A stretch of DNA of 64,000 bases from Candidatus Villigracilis vicinus (GTDB lineage: Bacteria; Chloroflexota; Anaerolineae; Anaerolineales; Villigracilaceae), in contig JADKIL010000021.1 of the NCBI GenBank assembly GCA_016721315.1, forward strand, positions 248,001-312,000. Reading direction: 5' to 3'. How positions within the stretch are numbered: the stretch's first letter is position 1; every line of letters starts with the position of its first letter. Made by a program: the position numbers and the translations under genes. Below are positions 36,086 to 44,599 of this stretch, piece after piece. Below the pieces are notes generated by a model, which searched no databases, was not told the origin of the DNA, and worked only from the letters and a program-made list of their open reading frames with translations.

Positions 36086-37525
36086 TTACCCAAGAACTTC
36101 CACATCATGCGGACCTGACTCTCGCAAACCAGCCCCGGTCATGCGGGTAAAAATGGCTTTTTGCTGGAATTCAAGGATATCCTTCGCGCCGCTGTAGCTC
36201 ATCCCAGATTGTAAACCACCAACGAGTTGATTTAATACTTCACGTGCCTTGCCGCGATACGGAACCGCCGCCTCAACCCCTTCCGCCACGTAGTCTTCGA
36301 TCTCCTCACGAGTCAGGTCGTTCCCTTCACGCTTGTTGCGGTCTATATTCGCTGCCAGCGACGCCATGCCGCGCGACGCCTTGTAGCGATGTCCACGGCG
36401 GGTCATGATCATGCCCGGGCTTTCATCGGTGCCTGCCAACATCGAGCCGATCATCACGGTCTGGGCGCCAGCCGCAATGGCTTTGGCAACATCACCAGGG
36501 AAACGAATGCCGCCATCCGCAATAATGGGTACACCACTATCACGAGCTGCACCCGCACATTCGATCACAGCCGTCAACTGCGGAACGCCAGACCCCGCCA
36601 CCTGCCGGGTGATACAGATCGAGCCGGGACCCACACCCACTTTGACCGCATCAACACCAGCATCGATTAAACGTTTGGTTCCTTCCGCCGTTGCCACGTT
36701 CCCGCCGATGACTTGCGCCTCGGGGAAATGCTTGCGGATGTTTTTGAGCATTTCAATTTCGAGAAGCGAATCGCCGTGCGCAATATCCACTACGATGCAA
36801 TCCGCTCCTGCTTGCAAAGCGGCTTCCACTCGACGCATTTCCTTATCCCGTACACCTACTGCAGCACCAACCGCCAAACGTCCCTTCGAGTCCTTGGTCG
36901 CTTTGGGAAACTTGGTGATCTTCATAATATCTTTCAAGGTCACCAAACCGGTCACTTTACCATTCTTATCCACCAGTGGAAGTTTCTCCACGCGGTGCTC
37001 ATGCAGCAAACGCTCGGCATCTTTCAACGATGTGTTCGGCGAAGCGCTGTGTACAGGGCGCGTCATGATGGCGGTCACTGGTTTACTGTCATCTTCTTCA
37101 AATAAAAGATCGCGGGTGGTGATAATACCTATCAGTTTTTCATCTTTATCCACGATCAAGATCCCGCCCGTATCGGTTTCCTCCACCACGCGCTTCACGT
37201 CGCCCACTGTATGCTGATCTGTCATCGTTAGTGGATTTTCCACCATGAACGACTCAGCTTTCTTTACCCGCTCGATCTGGCGGGTTTGTTCGGCAATGGT
37301 CATAAAACGGTGGATAATACCGACGCCGCCTTCACGCGCCATCGTGATCGCCATTTCACTCTCCGTCACCACATCCATATTTGCGGAAACAATGGGTGAA
37401 TTCAGAAAAATCTTTTTTGTTAACGGGCTTTTTGTAGAAAGGACGCGCCGAGAATCGATGTCTGAATACTGCGGCACCAAAAGCACGTCATCATAGGTCA
37501 GAGCTGTATCCTGCAAGATCTTCAT
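36086..37525 (-). CDS. guaB: Inosine-5'-monophosphate dehydrogenase
   Basis: The 479-residue enzyme has a (beta/alpha)8 barrel interrupted by a CBS pair (about 95-205). The catalytic Cys lies in GPGSICITRQVAGSGVPQ near 300. ADGGIRFPGDVAKA near 335 and the flap MASLAAN complete it. It oxidises IMP to XMP with NAD+, the first step to GMP, as a tetramer. It is divergent from purB-purA, forming a small purine cluster. Confidence 0.96.
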   Translation of the reverse strand: MKILQDTALTYDDVLLVPQYSDIDSRRVLSTKSPLTKKIFLNSPIVSANMDVVTESEMAITMAREGGVGIIHRFMTIAEQTRQIERVKKAESFMVENPLTMTDQHTVGDVKRVVEETDTGGILIVDKDEKLIGIITTRDLLFEEDDSKPVTAIMTRPVHSASPNTSLKDAERLLHEHRVEKLPLVDKNGKVTGLVTLKDIMKITKFPKATKDSKGRLAVGAAVGVRDKEMRRVEAALQAGADCIVVDIAHGDSLLEIEMLKNIRKHFPEAQVIGGNVATAEGTKRLIDAGVDAVKVGVGPGSICITRQVAGSGVPQLTAVIECAGAARDSGVPIIADGGIRFPGDVAKAIAAGAQTVMIGSMLAGTDESPGMIMTRRGHRYKASRGMASLAANIDRNKREGNDLTREEIEDYVAEGVEAAVPYRGKAREVLNQLVGGLQSGMSYSGAKDILEFQQKAIFTRMTGAGLRESGPHDVEVLG

Positions 37526-37631
37526 GAGAACTCCTGTAATCCAAAATCAAACCGCCCGAATTATACCCAGCACAGCCGCAATTAGCTCATTTTCTTAAGT
37601 GTGAATTCACCATTTGTAGCTACGGGTATTA

Positions 37632-37637
37632 TATAAT
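37632..37637 (+). promoter_or_regulatory. -10 element of a leaderless purB promoter
   Basis: A perfect TATAAT ends 7 bases before the ATG at 37645. The earlier in-frame ATG at 37636 lies inside this hexamer, so it cannot be on the transcript. No Shine-Dalgarno is present. Confidence 0.6.
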
Positions 37638-37644
37638 GACGTCA

Positions 37645-38997
37645 ATGAGCCTTCACGCATTATCTTCACTGGATGGACGTTACGAAAAAGAGACTGCCCC
37701 CCTGCGGGACTTCCTCTCAGAGTTTGCCTATTTACGCACCCGCACCCGCCTCGAACTGGACTTTGTGGCAGCCCTTTCCAAAACAGGCATTATCCCAGCC
37801 GGGAGTTTGTCCGGCTGGAAACCGGACCTACAGGGCTTCGTCGATGAAGATGCACTAAAAATTCAAGAGTACGAAAAGACCACACGGCACGATGTCAAAG
37901 CCATCGAATACTATCTGCGCGAAAAGATCCCAGCAGAACTACATCCATGGATCCATTTCGGGCTTACTTCTGAAGATGTAAATAACCTCGCCCAAGCCCT
38001 TGCATTGCGCGACTCTCGAGACCTCGTCCTACTCCCTGCTCTCGACAGCCTGCTCAACTCTCTGCGAGATTTTGCAAAAAAATACCGAGCTGCCCCCATG
38101 CTCGCGCGGACTCATGGACAGCCTGCCGTGCCCACCACGTTGGGAAAAGAGATCGCCGTTTATCTGGCTCGTTTGCAGAAATGTCGAAACGAATTGGCGC
38201 GCCATACATTCGAAGGTAAGTTAACTGGCGCGGTGGGAAATTTCAACGCATTGCAATCTGCCTACCCAAACATAGACTGGCTTGCATTCAGCACAGACTT
38301 TATCACAAGGCTTGGGCTACAACCCAACCTTGTCACTAATCAGATCCTGCCATACGACAATTGGAATCGATATTTCCAATCCATTCAATTAACCAATACC
38401 ATCCTGGTCGATTTTGCGCAGGATATGTGGCGTTACATCAGCGACGGTGTGCTCAAACAAAAGGTCGTGGCAGGTGAAGTCGGTTCTTCGACCATGCCGC
38501 AAAAGGTCAATCCGATTGACTTTGAAAATGCCGAGGGCAATCTCGGTGTGGCAAATGCCATGTTCGGGCATTATGTTCAGAAATTATCTGTTTCCAGATT
38601 GCAACGCGACCTCTCCGACTCAACCGTGCGCAGAACATTTGGTACGGCACTGGGGCATACCTTACTGGCATGGAAAAATGCCGCCAAGGGCATGTCACGT
38701 GTGGATGCAGATGAAGAAAAAATCAAAGCTGACTTGACCGCCCATTGGGAAGTCGTTAGCGAAGGGGCGCAAACGATCCTGCGGGCTGTCGGAAAGAGCG
38801 ACGCCTACGAAACGCTCAAGTCACAGACGAGGGGCAGCCAAATGGACAGAAACAGTTACAAATCCTGGGTGGAGGCGCTGCAAGTAGATGAAGAAACGCG
38901 TCAGCGTTTGATCGGCTTGTCGCCAGAATCTTATATCGGCGTTGCAATTCAAATCACAGATCAAGTCATTACAGATCACGAATCACATAGTCTGTAA
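37645..38997 (+). CDS. purB: Adenylosuccinate lyase
   Basis: The 450-residue protein is of the fumarase/aspartase superfamily. It has ALSSLDGRYEKET at the start, TARTHGQPAVPTTLGKE-like ARTHGQPAVPTTLG near 150, and the signature GSSTMPQKVNPIDFENAEGN near 284. It catalyses the release of fumarate in two steps of purine synthesis. The ATG at 37645 is preferred because the -10 TATAAT covers the ATG at 37636, implying a leaderless mRNA. purA follows by 18 bases. Confidence 0.95.
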   Translation: MSLHALSSLDGRYEKETAPLRDFLSEFAYLRTRTRLELDFVAALSKTGIIPAGSLSGWKPDLQGFVDEDALKIQEYEKTTRHDVKAIEYYLREKIPAELHPWIHFGLTSEDVNNLAQALALRDSRDLVLLPALDSLLNSLRDFAKKYRAAPMLARTHGQPAVPTTLGKEIAVYLARLQKCRNELARHTFEGKLTGAVGNFNALQSAYPNIDWLAFSTDFITRLGLQPNLVTNQILPYDNWNRYFQSIQLTNTILVDFAQDMWRYISDGVLKQKVVAGEVGSSTMPQKVNPIDFENAEGNLGVANAMFGHYVQKLSVSRLQRDLSDSTVRRTFGTALGHTLLAWKNAAKGMSRVDADEEKIKADLTAHWEVVSEGAQTILRAVGKSDAYETLKSQTRGSQMDRNSYKSWVEALQVDEETRQRLIGLSPESYIGVAIQITDQVITDHESHSL

Positions 38998-39015
38998 CAA
39001 GCATAAGGAGATACT

Positions 39016-40281
39016 ATGACGGTTATTGCAGTAATTGGTTCACAGTGGGGTGATGAGGGCAAAGGTAAGGTAGTGGATTTTCTAGCAGAACAGGCAGATT
39101 ATGTGGCGCGCTTCAATGGCGGGAATAATGCCGGGCATACCGTGATCAATGAGTTTGGCACATTCAAGATCCATTTGGTGCCTTCGGGTATTTTTGCGCA
39201 GAACACAACTGGTTTGATCGGCGGCGGCGTGGTGATCGACCCGGCAGTGTTGATCGAAGAAATTGAAATGCTCAATAAAGCTGGCGTGAACGTGGATGGA
39301 CGTTTGTGGGTTTCGCCGCGTTCTCACATCATCATGCCATATCATAAAATTTTGGATGGCTTGTACGAAGAAGCCAAAGGCAAAGGCGCCACCGGCACCA
39401 CGCGCCGCGGCATTGGTCCCGTATTTGCAGACAAGGTCAGCTATAACGGAATCCGCTGGACGGATTTTGCAAGTGACATGTTCGAGCAGCGGCTTGAAGT
39501 GCAGTTGACGTTGAAGAATAAGATCATCGTTGCATTGGGCGGCGAGGCGCTGAAGTTCGCGTCTGTGCGCGATGAGTATCGCAGCTATTATGCCAGGATC
39601 AAACCATATCTCAAAGAATTGTTCTCGTTGGTACAGGATGGTTTGAAAACGGATAAAACTTTTTTGCTCGAACAAGCCATGGGAACATTCCTGGATACGG
39701 ATTGGGGCACCTATCCGTTCGTGACCGCATCCACGACCATCCCCTCGGCGGCATCGGCAGGTCTGGGCATTCCACCCAAGTACATTCAAAATGTGATCGG
39801 TGTGACCAAAGCCTACACCACCCGCGTCGGCGGTGGACCGTTGCCCACGGAAATCCATGATTACGAAAGTGAAGTGTATAAAAAGTTTGGCGAAGTTGCA
39901 GCGACAACAGGGCGTGTCCGTAGAGTGGGCTGGCTGGATTTGGAGATCGTGAAAACCGCGGCTGAGTTGAGCGGCATGACCGAAATCTGCCTGACCAAGT
40001 TGGATGTGCTCAGCGGCTTGAAGGAAATTCAGGTTTGCACAGGCTATAAGCTGAACGGCGAAACGATCCGCTATGCAGATGTGGATGCCTACGGTTTGGA
40101 TAAGGTCGAGTGTGTGTACGAAACCTTCCCCGGCTGGAGCGAAGACATCAGCAAGGCGAAGTCGTTTGAAGAGTTACCGGTCAACGCACAGAAGTACGTG
40201 AAGATGATCGAAGAGGCGGCAGGCGTGCCCGTGAAGTGGATCGGGGTGGGTCCTGCAAGGGATGAGACGATTCGGCGATAG
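39016..40281 (+). CDS. purA: Adenylosuccinate synthetase
   Basis: The 421-residue enzyme has the GTP-binding loop GSQWGDEGKGKVVDFL (about 7-22), FNGGNNAGHTV near 33-43, GTTRRGIGPVFADK near 124 and TRVGGGPLPTE near 274. It converts IMP, aspartate and GTP to adenylosuccinate. AAGGAG precedes the ATG. It is co-transcribed with purB and opposite guaB, so the AMP and GMP branch enzymes sit together. Confidence 0.97.
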   Translation: MTVIAVIGSQWGDEGKGKVVDFLAEQADYVARFNGGNNAGHTVINEFGTFKIHLVPSGIFAQNTTGLIGGGVVIDPAVLIEEIEMLNKAGVNVDGRLWVSPRSHIIMPYHKILDGLYEEAKGKGATGTTRRGIGPVFADKVSYNGIRWTDFASDMFEQRLEVQLTLKNKIIVALGGEALKFASVRDEYRSYYARIKPYLKELFSLVQDGLKTDKTFLLEQAMGTFLDTDWGTYPFVTASTTIPSAASAGLGIPPKYIQNVIGVTKAYTTRVGGGPLPTEIHDYESEVYKKFGEVAATTGRVRRVGWLDLEIVKTAAELSGMTEICLTKLDVLSGLKEIQVCTGYKLNGETIRYADVDAYGLDKVECVYETFPGWSEDISKAKSFEELPVNAQKYVKMIEEAAGVPVKWIGVGPARDETIRR

Positions 40282-40297
40282 CGAGAACGAGAAGTGG

Positions 40298-40337
40298 ACA
40301 GGTGGCGGTCATTTCATAAGTGGCCGTCACTTGTTTT
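40298..40337 (+). terminator. Intrinsic terminator after purA
   Basis: ACAGGTGGCGGTCA pairs (with G-T pairs) with TGGCCGTCACTTGT, followed by TTTTATT. It ends the purB-purA unit. Confidence 0.75.
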
Positions 40338-40412
40338 ATTAGTACGATTGTACCGCGGGTAAATTTTGCGAAATTCATATAATTACAAAAATTCATCTTA
40401 GGAGAATACTTC

Positions 40413-41195
40413 ATGTCAACTGGAAGGAAGATCGCAATTGGGGTTGTCGTTCTCTTTGTCTGCTTATGTGTTGCCGCCATTGCCTTCGTCAACTGGTCAA
40501 ACTCAGATAAAGCACAAGCCGAGTTCAAAGCCATTGACACCCAACAAGCCATCGAGAGCGCCACTGCCGTTGTCGCGACACAGCAAGCCTCAGGAACTGC
40601 AACCGCCGTCTGGTCTGAGATCGAAGCGAGGCTTCAAAATACAACTCTCGTTTATGAAAACACATTCGAGGAAGGCACACTCATCGTCAATAAATTTGGT
40701 GAAGACCTCGAACCCTATTACCGCGATGGCATCCCCGAAGTCATCGTTAGTTGGAACGGCTTTACCATCCTGCCCAGTGAAAAAAACCTCAGCGATTTCG
40801 TCGCCGAAGTGGACTGCATGACCAACGGCGCATTCTGCGGCATCGCCTACAACATCATCAGCGACTCTGCTGACAAAGAAATATTTTTCGCATCGGGCAT
40901 TGGCACCACCGATCAATATTTCTTCGACAACCACTACGCCTCACTACCCTCATCAACTTGGAAACACAAAAATTTCGCACCCTCTTCTGCCGAAGGATTT
41001 TTACATCACCTGCGCCTCGAGCGCTTCGGACAAGTAATGCGCTTCTATGTCAACGGCGAGCTGATGGAAGAACGCCTCTTGGACTACCCCGAAGCTGTAT
41101 CCGGCGACGTTGGCTTTTACTTCGGGAAAGCATCCGACGAGAGTGGCATCCAAACTGTGCAATTCGACAACTTCCGCGTGTGGGAATTGCCATAA
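40413..41195 (+). CDS. Membrane-anchored protein with beta-sandwich (LamG/DUF1080-like) domain
   Basis: The 260-residue protein has one N-terminal membrane helix (about 7-28) and an Ala/Thr/Gln-rich linker (about 30-70). A C-terminal jelly-roll-like domain starts at YENTFEEGTL and ends FDNFRVWELP. The last motif is frequent in extracellular laminin-G/keto-disaccharide-hydrolase-like folds. It probably lies outside the membrane and may bind a glycan. No enzyme activity can be assigned. AGGAG precedes the ATG. Confidence 0.65.
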   Translation: MSTGRKIAIGVVVLFVCLCVAAIAFVNWSNSDKAQAEFKAIDTQQAIESATAVVATQQASGTATAVWSEIEARLQNTTLVYENTFEEGTLIVNKFGEDLEPYYRDGIPEVIVSWNGFTILPSEKNLSDFVAEVDCMTNGAFCGIAYNIISDSADKEIFFASGIGTTDQYFFDNHYASLPSSTWKHKNFAPSSAEGFLHHLRLERFGQVMRFYVNGELMEERLLDYPEAVSGDVGFYFGKASDESGIQTVQFDNFRVWELP

Positions 41196-41275
41196 ATTCC
41201 GCAAGTAGAACTTGCGGAATCCAGAAGTACGGAATCCAGATATGCGGAATCCAGAATTTCTATTTCTGGATATAA
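41196..41275 (+). repeat. Hairpin and short tandem repeats of CGGAATCCAGA
   Basis: A 10-bp hairpin (ATTCCGCAAG, loop TAGAA) at 41196-41220 follows the preceding stop codon. Its right arm runs into three copies of CGGAATCCAGA (starting near 41215, 41230 and 41245), and a small CCAGAA...TTCTGG hairpin follows. There is no T tract; it may be a remnant of a palindromic repeat. Confidence 0.6.
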
Positions 41276-41282
41276 CCCATGC

Positions 41283-41288
41283 TATACT
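41283..41288 (+). promoter_or_regulatory. -10 element of a leaderless promoter for the BrnT-like gene
   Basis: TATACT ends 7 bases before the ATG at 41296, the spacing expected if transcription begins at the start codon. Confidence 0.5.
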
Positions 41289-41295
41289 CGCCCCT

Positions 41296-41625
41296 ATGAA
41301 AAAACAAAAAGCCCTTCAATTCAAATGGGACGAAGACAAAGCCGCCCGCAACGAAGCCAAGTACGGCGTATCTTTCGGCGAAGCCTCAACCATTTTCAAT
41401 GACAAGCATGCCATCTATCAAAACGACCTGGAGCATTCGCAAAAAGAAATGCGCGAGATCGTCATTGGGCGTGCGCCAGCGACGAAACGTCACCTGACCT
41501 GTTTCTTCACCCGTGTGGACGGTGTCATTCACATCATTGGTGCAAGGCTCGCCACACACAGAGAGCGGCAGGGTTACAAAGACAACTCCGACGAAAAGAC
41601 AAGAATCGTTTATCAAATAAAATAA
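41296..41625 (+). CDS. BrnT-family toxin-like protein (orphan)
   Basis: The 109-residue protein matches BrnT (RelE-like RNase): FKWDEDKAARNEAKYGVSFGEA at the start, REIVIGRA in the middle, VDGVIHIIGARLATHRERQGYKD at the end (cut). The conserved basic residues of the fold (Arg in GARLATHRER) are present. A BrnA antitoxin normally follows in the same operon, but here a terminator begins 3 bases after the stop and no antitoxin-like frame is nearby. The ATG at 41296 fits the family; longer frames run through the tandem repeat. Confidence 0.82.
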   Translation: MKKQKALQFKWDEDKAARNEAKYGVSFGEASTIFNDKHAIYQNDLEHSQKEMREIVIGRAPATKRHLTCFFTRVDGVIHIIGARLATHRERQGYKDNSDEKTRIVYQIK

Positions 41626-41627
41626 CC

Positions 41628-41667
41628 CATCAAAAATCCCCGTCAAAACTAGCGGGGATTTTTGATG
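41628..41667 (+). terminator. Intrinsic terminator after the BrnT-like gene
   Basis: A 15-bp perfect stem (CATCAAAAATCCCCG and complement, loop about 10 bases) is followed by T-containing sequence. It directly follows the stop codon. Confidence 0.85.
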
Positions 41668-41739
41668 CTATACTCTTTCCGATTTTTACAAAGACCAAAT
41701 ACATCAACCCAACCTACAACAAACAGAAGGAAATAATTC

Positions 41740-42486
41740 ATGCAGCTTTATTTCATCCGTCACGGACAATCCATTAACAACGCAAATTCAGACAGCGAGA
41801 CGTATCAGGAACACTCCGATCCATATCTGACAATGAACGGCAAACAACAGGCGCGCCTGCTGGCAGAATACCTCAAGAACAGTCAAAAGATCAGCAACCC
41901 AGCCTCGCGAAACCTGCACAACGAATATGGCTTCGGCTTTACCCACATCTATACCAGCCTGATGGAACGTGCCGTCGAAACAGCCTCCTACACTGCCCGC
42001 GCCTTGGGAAACATCCCTTTCACAGCCTGGGTGGAAATCCATGAAGAGGGCGGCATCTATGCTCGCGAAGAGGGCGAACGGTTCAATGGGCTGCCGGGTA
42101 AGCCGCGCTCGTTCTTTGAAACGAATTTCCCCGAACTGGAACTCCCAACTTCACTAAGTGAAGCTGGCTGGTGGAATCGCCCCTTTGAGGATGAAATTCA
42201 ACGACAACCCCGCGCCGATAAAGTCCTCGCGGAATTACTTGCAAAACATGGTGATAAGGAAGGTCAAACCGAGGAACGCATCGTCTTCGTCAGCCATGGC
42301 GGCTTCTTCGTGCGCTTCTTATCTGCCGTTTTACAGCTTCCCTGGCGGCAGGGCGCCCACGGATTAAGATCCTGGTTCATGCTGCACAATTGCTCCATCA
42401 GCCGCTTTGACTTTCAAAAAGACTACGCGATGATCTCTTATGTCAACAACACCAGTCACCTTCCCGCCGAATTGATCACTGGCTAA
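41740..42486 (+). CDS. Histidine phosphatase (phosphoglycerate mutase-like)
   Basis: The 248-residue protein has the phosphohistidine motif LYFIRHGQSINN (catalytic His8) and a second His in VFVSHGGFFVRF near 188. The internal acid lies near 100-105. It belongs to the histidine phosphatase superfamily; whether it acts on phosphoglycerate, a nucleotide or a protein is not clear. AGAAGGAA precedes the ATG. Its 3' end overlaps the convergent glycosyltransferase gene by 4 bases. Confidence 0.88.
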   Translation: MQLYFIRHGQSINNANSDSETYQEHSDPYLTMNGKQQARLLAEYLKNSQKISNPASRNLHNEYGFGFTHIYTSLMERAVETASYTARALGNIPFTAWVEIHEEGGIYAREEGERFNGLPGKPRSFFETNFPELELPTSLSEAGWWNRPFEDEIQRQPRADKVLAELLAKHGDKEGQTEERIVFVSHGGFFVRFLSAVLQLPWRQGAHGLRSWFMLHNCSISRFDFQKDYAMISYVNNTSHLPAELITG

Positions 42487-44102
42487 GGAATTAAGACAGT
42501 CTGCCAATATTTTTCCATCAGAACATCATAGTAACCAGTATTGAAACGAACGATCTCCAGGAGACGCCCCGGAGCGTTCAAATCTGCACGCGTCAAAATA
42601 GACAACTTATCAAAGTAAAGCCGCAGGTTCGAATCCTGGATCAAATTCTCTTTAAAGTCTGCCTGAATGGTTTCCAGATAACCGGCAGGAAAACCACGGT
42701 CATAGTGACCTACACGCGACATCCCCACATTCACAGGGATATGAGCGCGCAATGGATCAGACAATGCATAACTATCGATGATATAGATATCGGGACCGGC
42801 ATAATAGCCATACATACCGATCGTGTTCATTTCCACTGGAGTTTCTTTTGCCTGCCCTACCATCATTCCTTGGTAAGCAAGCTCATGCAAGCCGCCATGC
42901 TTTATGTAATTGAGCCAGCCATTACCGCCGAAATAATAATATTTTTCATTGGCGATCCCAAACTGATAATCAGACATCCCTGGCTGACTGGCATACATCA
43001 ACAATGGCGGGCGGTCTGCAGAAAGACCAATAATCGCCAACAAAGCCAACATGAGGTTTACGGCTTGCCGAGGCATTGAACCAAAAGCCTTTTCGGCATC
43101 AAAAGTCATCAATAAAACCCAACCTATCAGGAAGATTCCCGAAAAGAACCTGCCGGACATAAAGTCGCCGCCAATCCAGAGAATATAGAAAAGATAAAGC
43201 AGTCCACCAAGTGCGATACTGATTCGTCTGGTTTCACGCTGCCAAAACACGGAAAGCATCCCAACCCACACTGCACCAAGTGTCAATGGATCCCAATGGA
43301 AAGAGTTTTGGATATAAACCGCCCCCTGTTTAAAAAGGAGACTGGTAGGAAGACCGGTCGCCGCTTTTACATAATAAGTATTGGGGAAGGGAAAGCCGTA
43401 ATAATACAATGCAAAAAATTCCCAGACCAAGATCGGTAAAAATCCAGCAGCCAGCGCCAGAACTGCCTGCCACTTATGATCCTTTTGGCGCATGAACTGT
43501 TCAAACAGCGCGGGTAGGTAAAAAACCACGGTATCCAAACGATTCAAGGCAGCCAGTCCCGCCAAAAGCGAAAGTTTAAACAATCGCATCCGAGAATCGG
43601 GTTCGTCTTTGAAGTACTGGATCAAAAAGAGGGCAAGCAGAAAATGCGTCAGCGGATTCTCCAACCCGGAGGAGGAATAATCAATAAATGACATTGAGCC
43701 GCCAAAAAGGATAACCGCGAGGATCATTCGGGTGGTGCTACCGGCAAAATTCCGGATTAACAGTACGATCAACCATATGGATAAAAGCAGAGATGGCACA
43801 TAAAATACATATAAGGGGCTTGGAATTAAGAATGCGAAAATGACCAGAAGGAACATCCACAAAGGATGAGTGAATACTTGCACCCGCTCGCCGATATTCC
43901 AAACCAATCCATACCCATGCAGGAAGTTATCCACGGTGCGCAGGGTGATGAACGCATCATCAGATACCCATAAATTTCGGATCAGAATGAACACCAACAA
44001 GATCAGGCTGGAATAATACAAAACCCGATCTGGGTTATCGATCCTAAATCTCAACTCAAGGGGAGGTGGGGTTTTGACTGACTCTTCTTTGGATTCGGTC
44101 AT
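42483..44102 (-). CDS. GT-C fold membrane glycosyltransferase
   Basis: The 539-residue protein has about eleven membrane helices. After the first comes the loop VSDDAFITLRTVDNFLHGYG, with the paired Asp expected in GT-C catalysis, followed by LVWNIGERVQVFTHPLW. A soluble C-terminal part (MYGYYAGPDIYIIDSYALSDP, near 430) is typical of this family in Chloroflexota. Its 3' end overlaps the histidine phosphatase gene. It is likely to glycosylate a lipid-linked or surface substrate outside the membrane. Confidence 0.75.
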   Translation of the reverse strand: MTESKEESVKTPPPLELRFRIDNPDRVLYYSSLILLVFILIRNLWVSDDAFITLRTVDNFLHGYGLVWNIGERVQVFTHPLWMFLLVIFAFLIPSPLYVFYVPSLLLSIWLIVLLIRNFAGSTTRMILAVILFGGSMSFIDYSSSGLENPLTHFLLALFLIQYFKDEPDSRMRLFKLSLLAGLAALNRLDTVVFYLPALFEQFMRQKDHKWQAVLALAAGFLPILVWEFFALYYYGFPFPNTYYVKAATGLPTSLLFKQGAVYIQNSFHWDPLTLGAVWVGMLSVFWQRETRRISIALGGLLYLFYILWIGGDFMSGRFFSGIFLIGWVLLMTFDAEKAFGSMPRQAVNLMLALLAIIGLSADRPPLLMYASQPGMSDYQFGIANEKYYYFGGNGWLNYIKHGGLHELAYQGMMVGQAKETPVEMNTIGMYGYYAGPDIYIIDSYALSDPLRAHIPVNVGMSRVGHYDRGFPAGYLETIQADFKENLIQDSNLRLYFDKLSILTRADLNAPGRLLEIVRFNTGYYDVLMEKYWQTVLIP

Positions 44103-44210
44103 CGCATTTCTCCTTTAGATCTAAATTATACTGGAAACTCAATAGCGAATTCACTTCCTGCCTTCAATTTAATTAGCGAAACCCCACGGGACAGTTTTAT
44201 TCACAGACGG

Positions 44211-44216
44211 TATAAT
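44211..44216 (+). promoter_or_regulatory. -10 element before the GlsB/YeaQ gene
   Basis: TATAAT lies 35 bases before the ATG at 44252, with GGAGG shortly before the start. No clear -35 is seen. Confidence 0.5.
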
Positions 44217-44251
44217 CGGCGAAAATTAAATTTAGTATCTCGGAGGCATTA

Positions 44252-44533
44252 ATGAATTTGATCGGTATTCTCACCTGGATCGTCTTTGGCGCACTGGCAG
44301 GCTGGATCGCCAGCCTCATTATGAAAACTGACCGCCAAATGGGTGCAGTTGCCAATATTGTCGTCGGTATTGCAGGCGCATTCATTGGCGGTTTCATTAT
44401 GGAGAACTTTTTGGGACAGACTGGGGTGAACGGTTTCAATCTCTATAGTCTGCTGGTAGCGATCGGCGGGGCAGCTCTTTTGATCTGGCTTGTTGGTTTG
44501 ATCAGCGGACGTCGCAGCCGCAGACGCAGATAA
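44252..44533 (+). CDS. GlsB/YeaQ/YmgE-family membrane protein
   Basis: The 93-residue protein has three membrane helices with Gly-rich faces: WIVFGALAGWIASLIM, NIVVGIAGAFIGGFIM, LLVAIGGAALLIWLVGLI. A short Arg-rich tail follows. It matches the transglycosylase-associated family, small inner-membrane proteins linked to stress responses. GGAGG lies before the ATG. A terminator follows. Confidence 0.92.
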   Translation: MNLIGILTWIVFGALAGWIASLIMKTDRQMGAVANIVVGIAGAFIGGFIMENFLGQTGVNGFNLYSLLVAIGGAALLIWLVGLISGRRSRRRR

Positions 44534-44550
44534 GTCGGTCTCAACAAATA

Positions 44551-44583
44551 AAAAAATCTCCGCCTAAACAGCGGAGATTTTTT
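44551..44583 (+). terminator. Bidirectional intrinsic terminator
   Basis: A 13-bp stem (AAAAAATCTCCGC and complement, loop CTAAACA) with a T run on each strand separates the convergent GlsB-like and lysX genes. Confidence 0.9.
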
Positions 44584-44599
44584 TTGTTCAGGTTTCATC

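Noticed and set aside
36405..37217. Plus-strand open frame (270 codons) opposite guaB
   Set aside because: Antisense to IMP dehydrogenase, low-complexity Ser/Thr/Pro-rich translation, no ribosome binding site.
39082..39858. Minus-strand open frame (258 codons) opposite purA
   Set aside because: Antisense to adenylosuccinate synthetase; shadow of a conserved gene.
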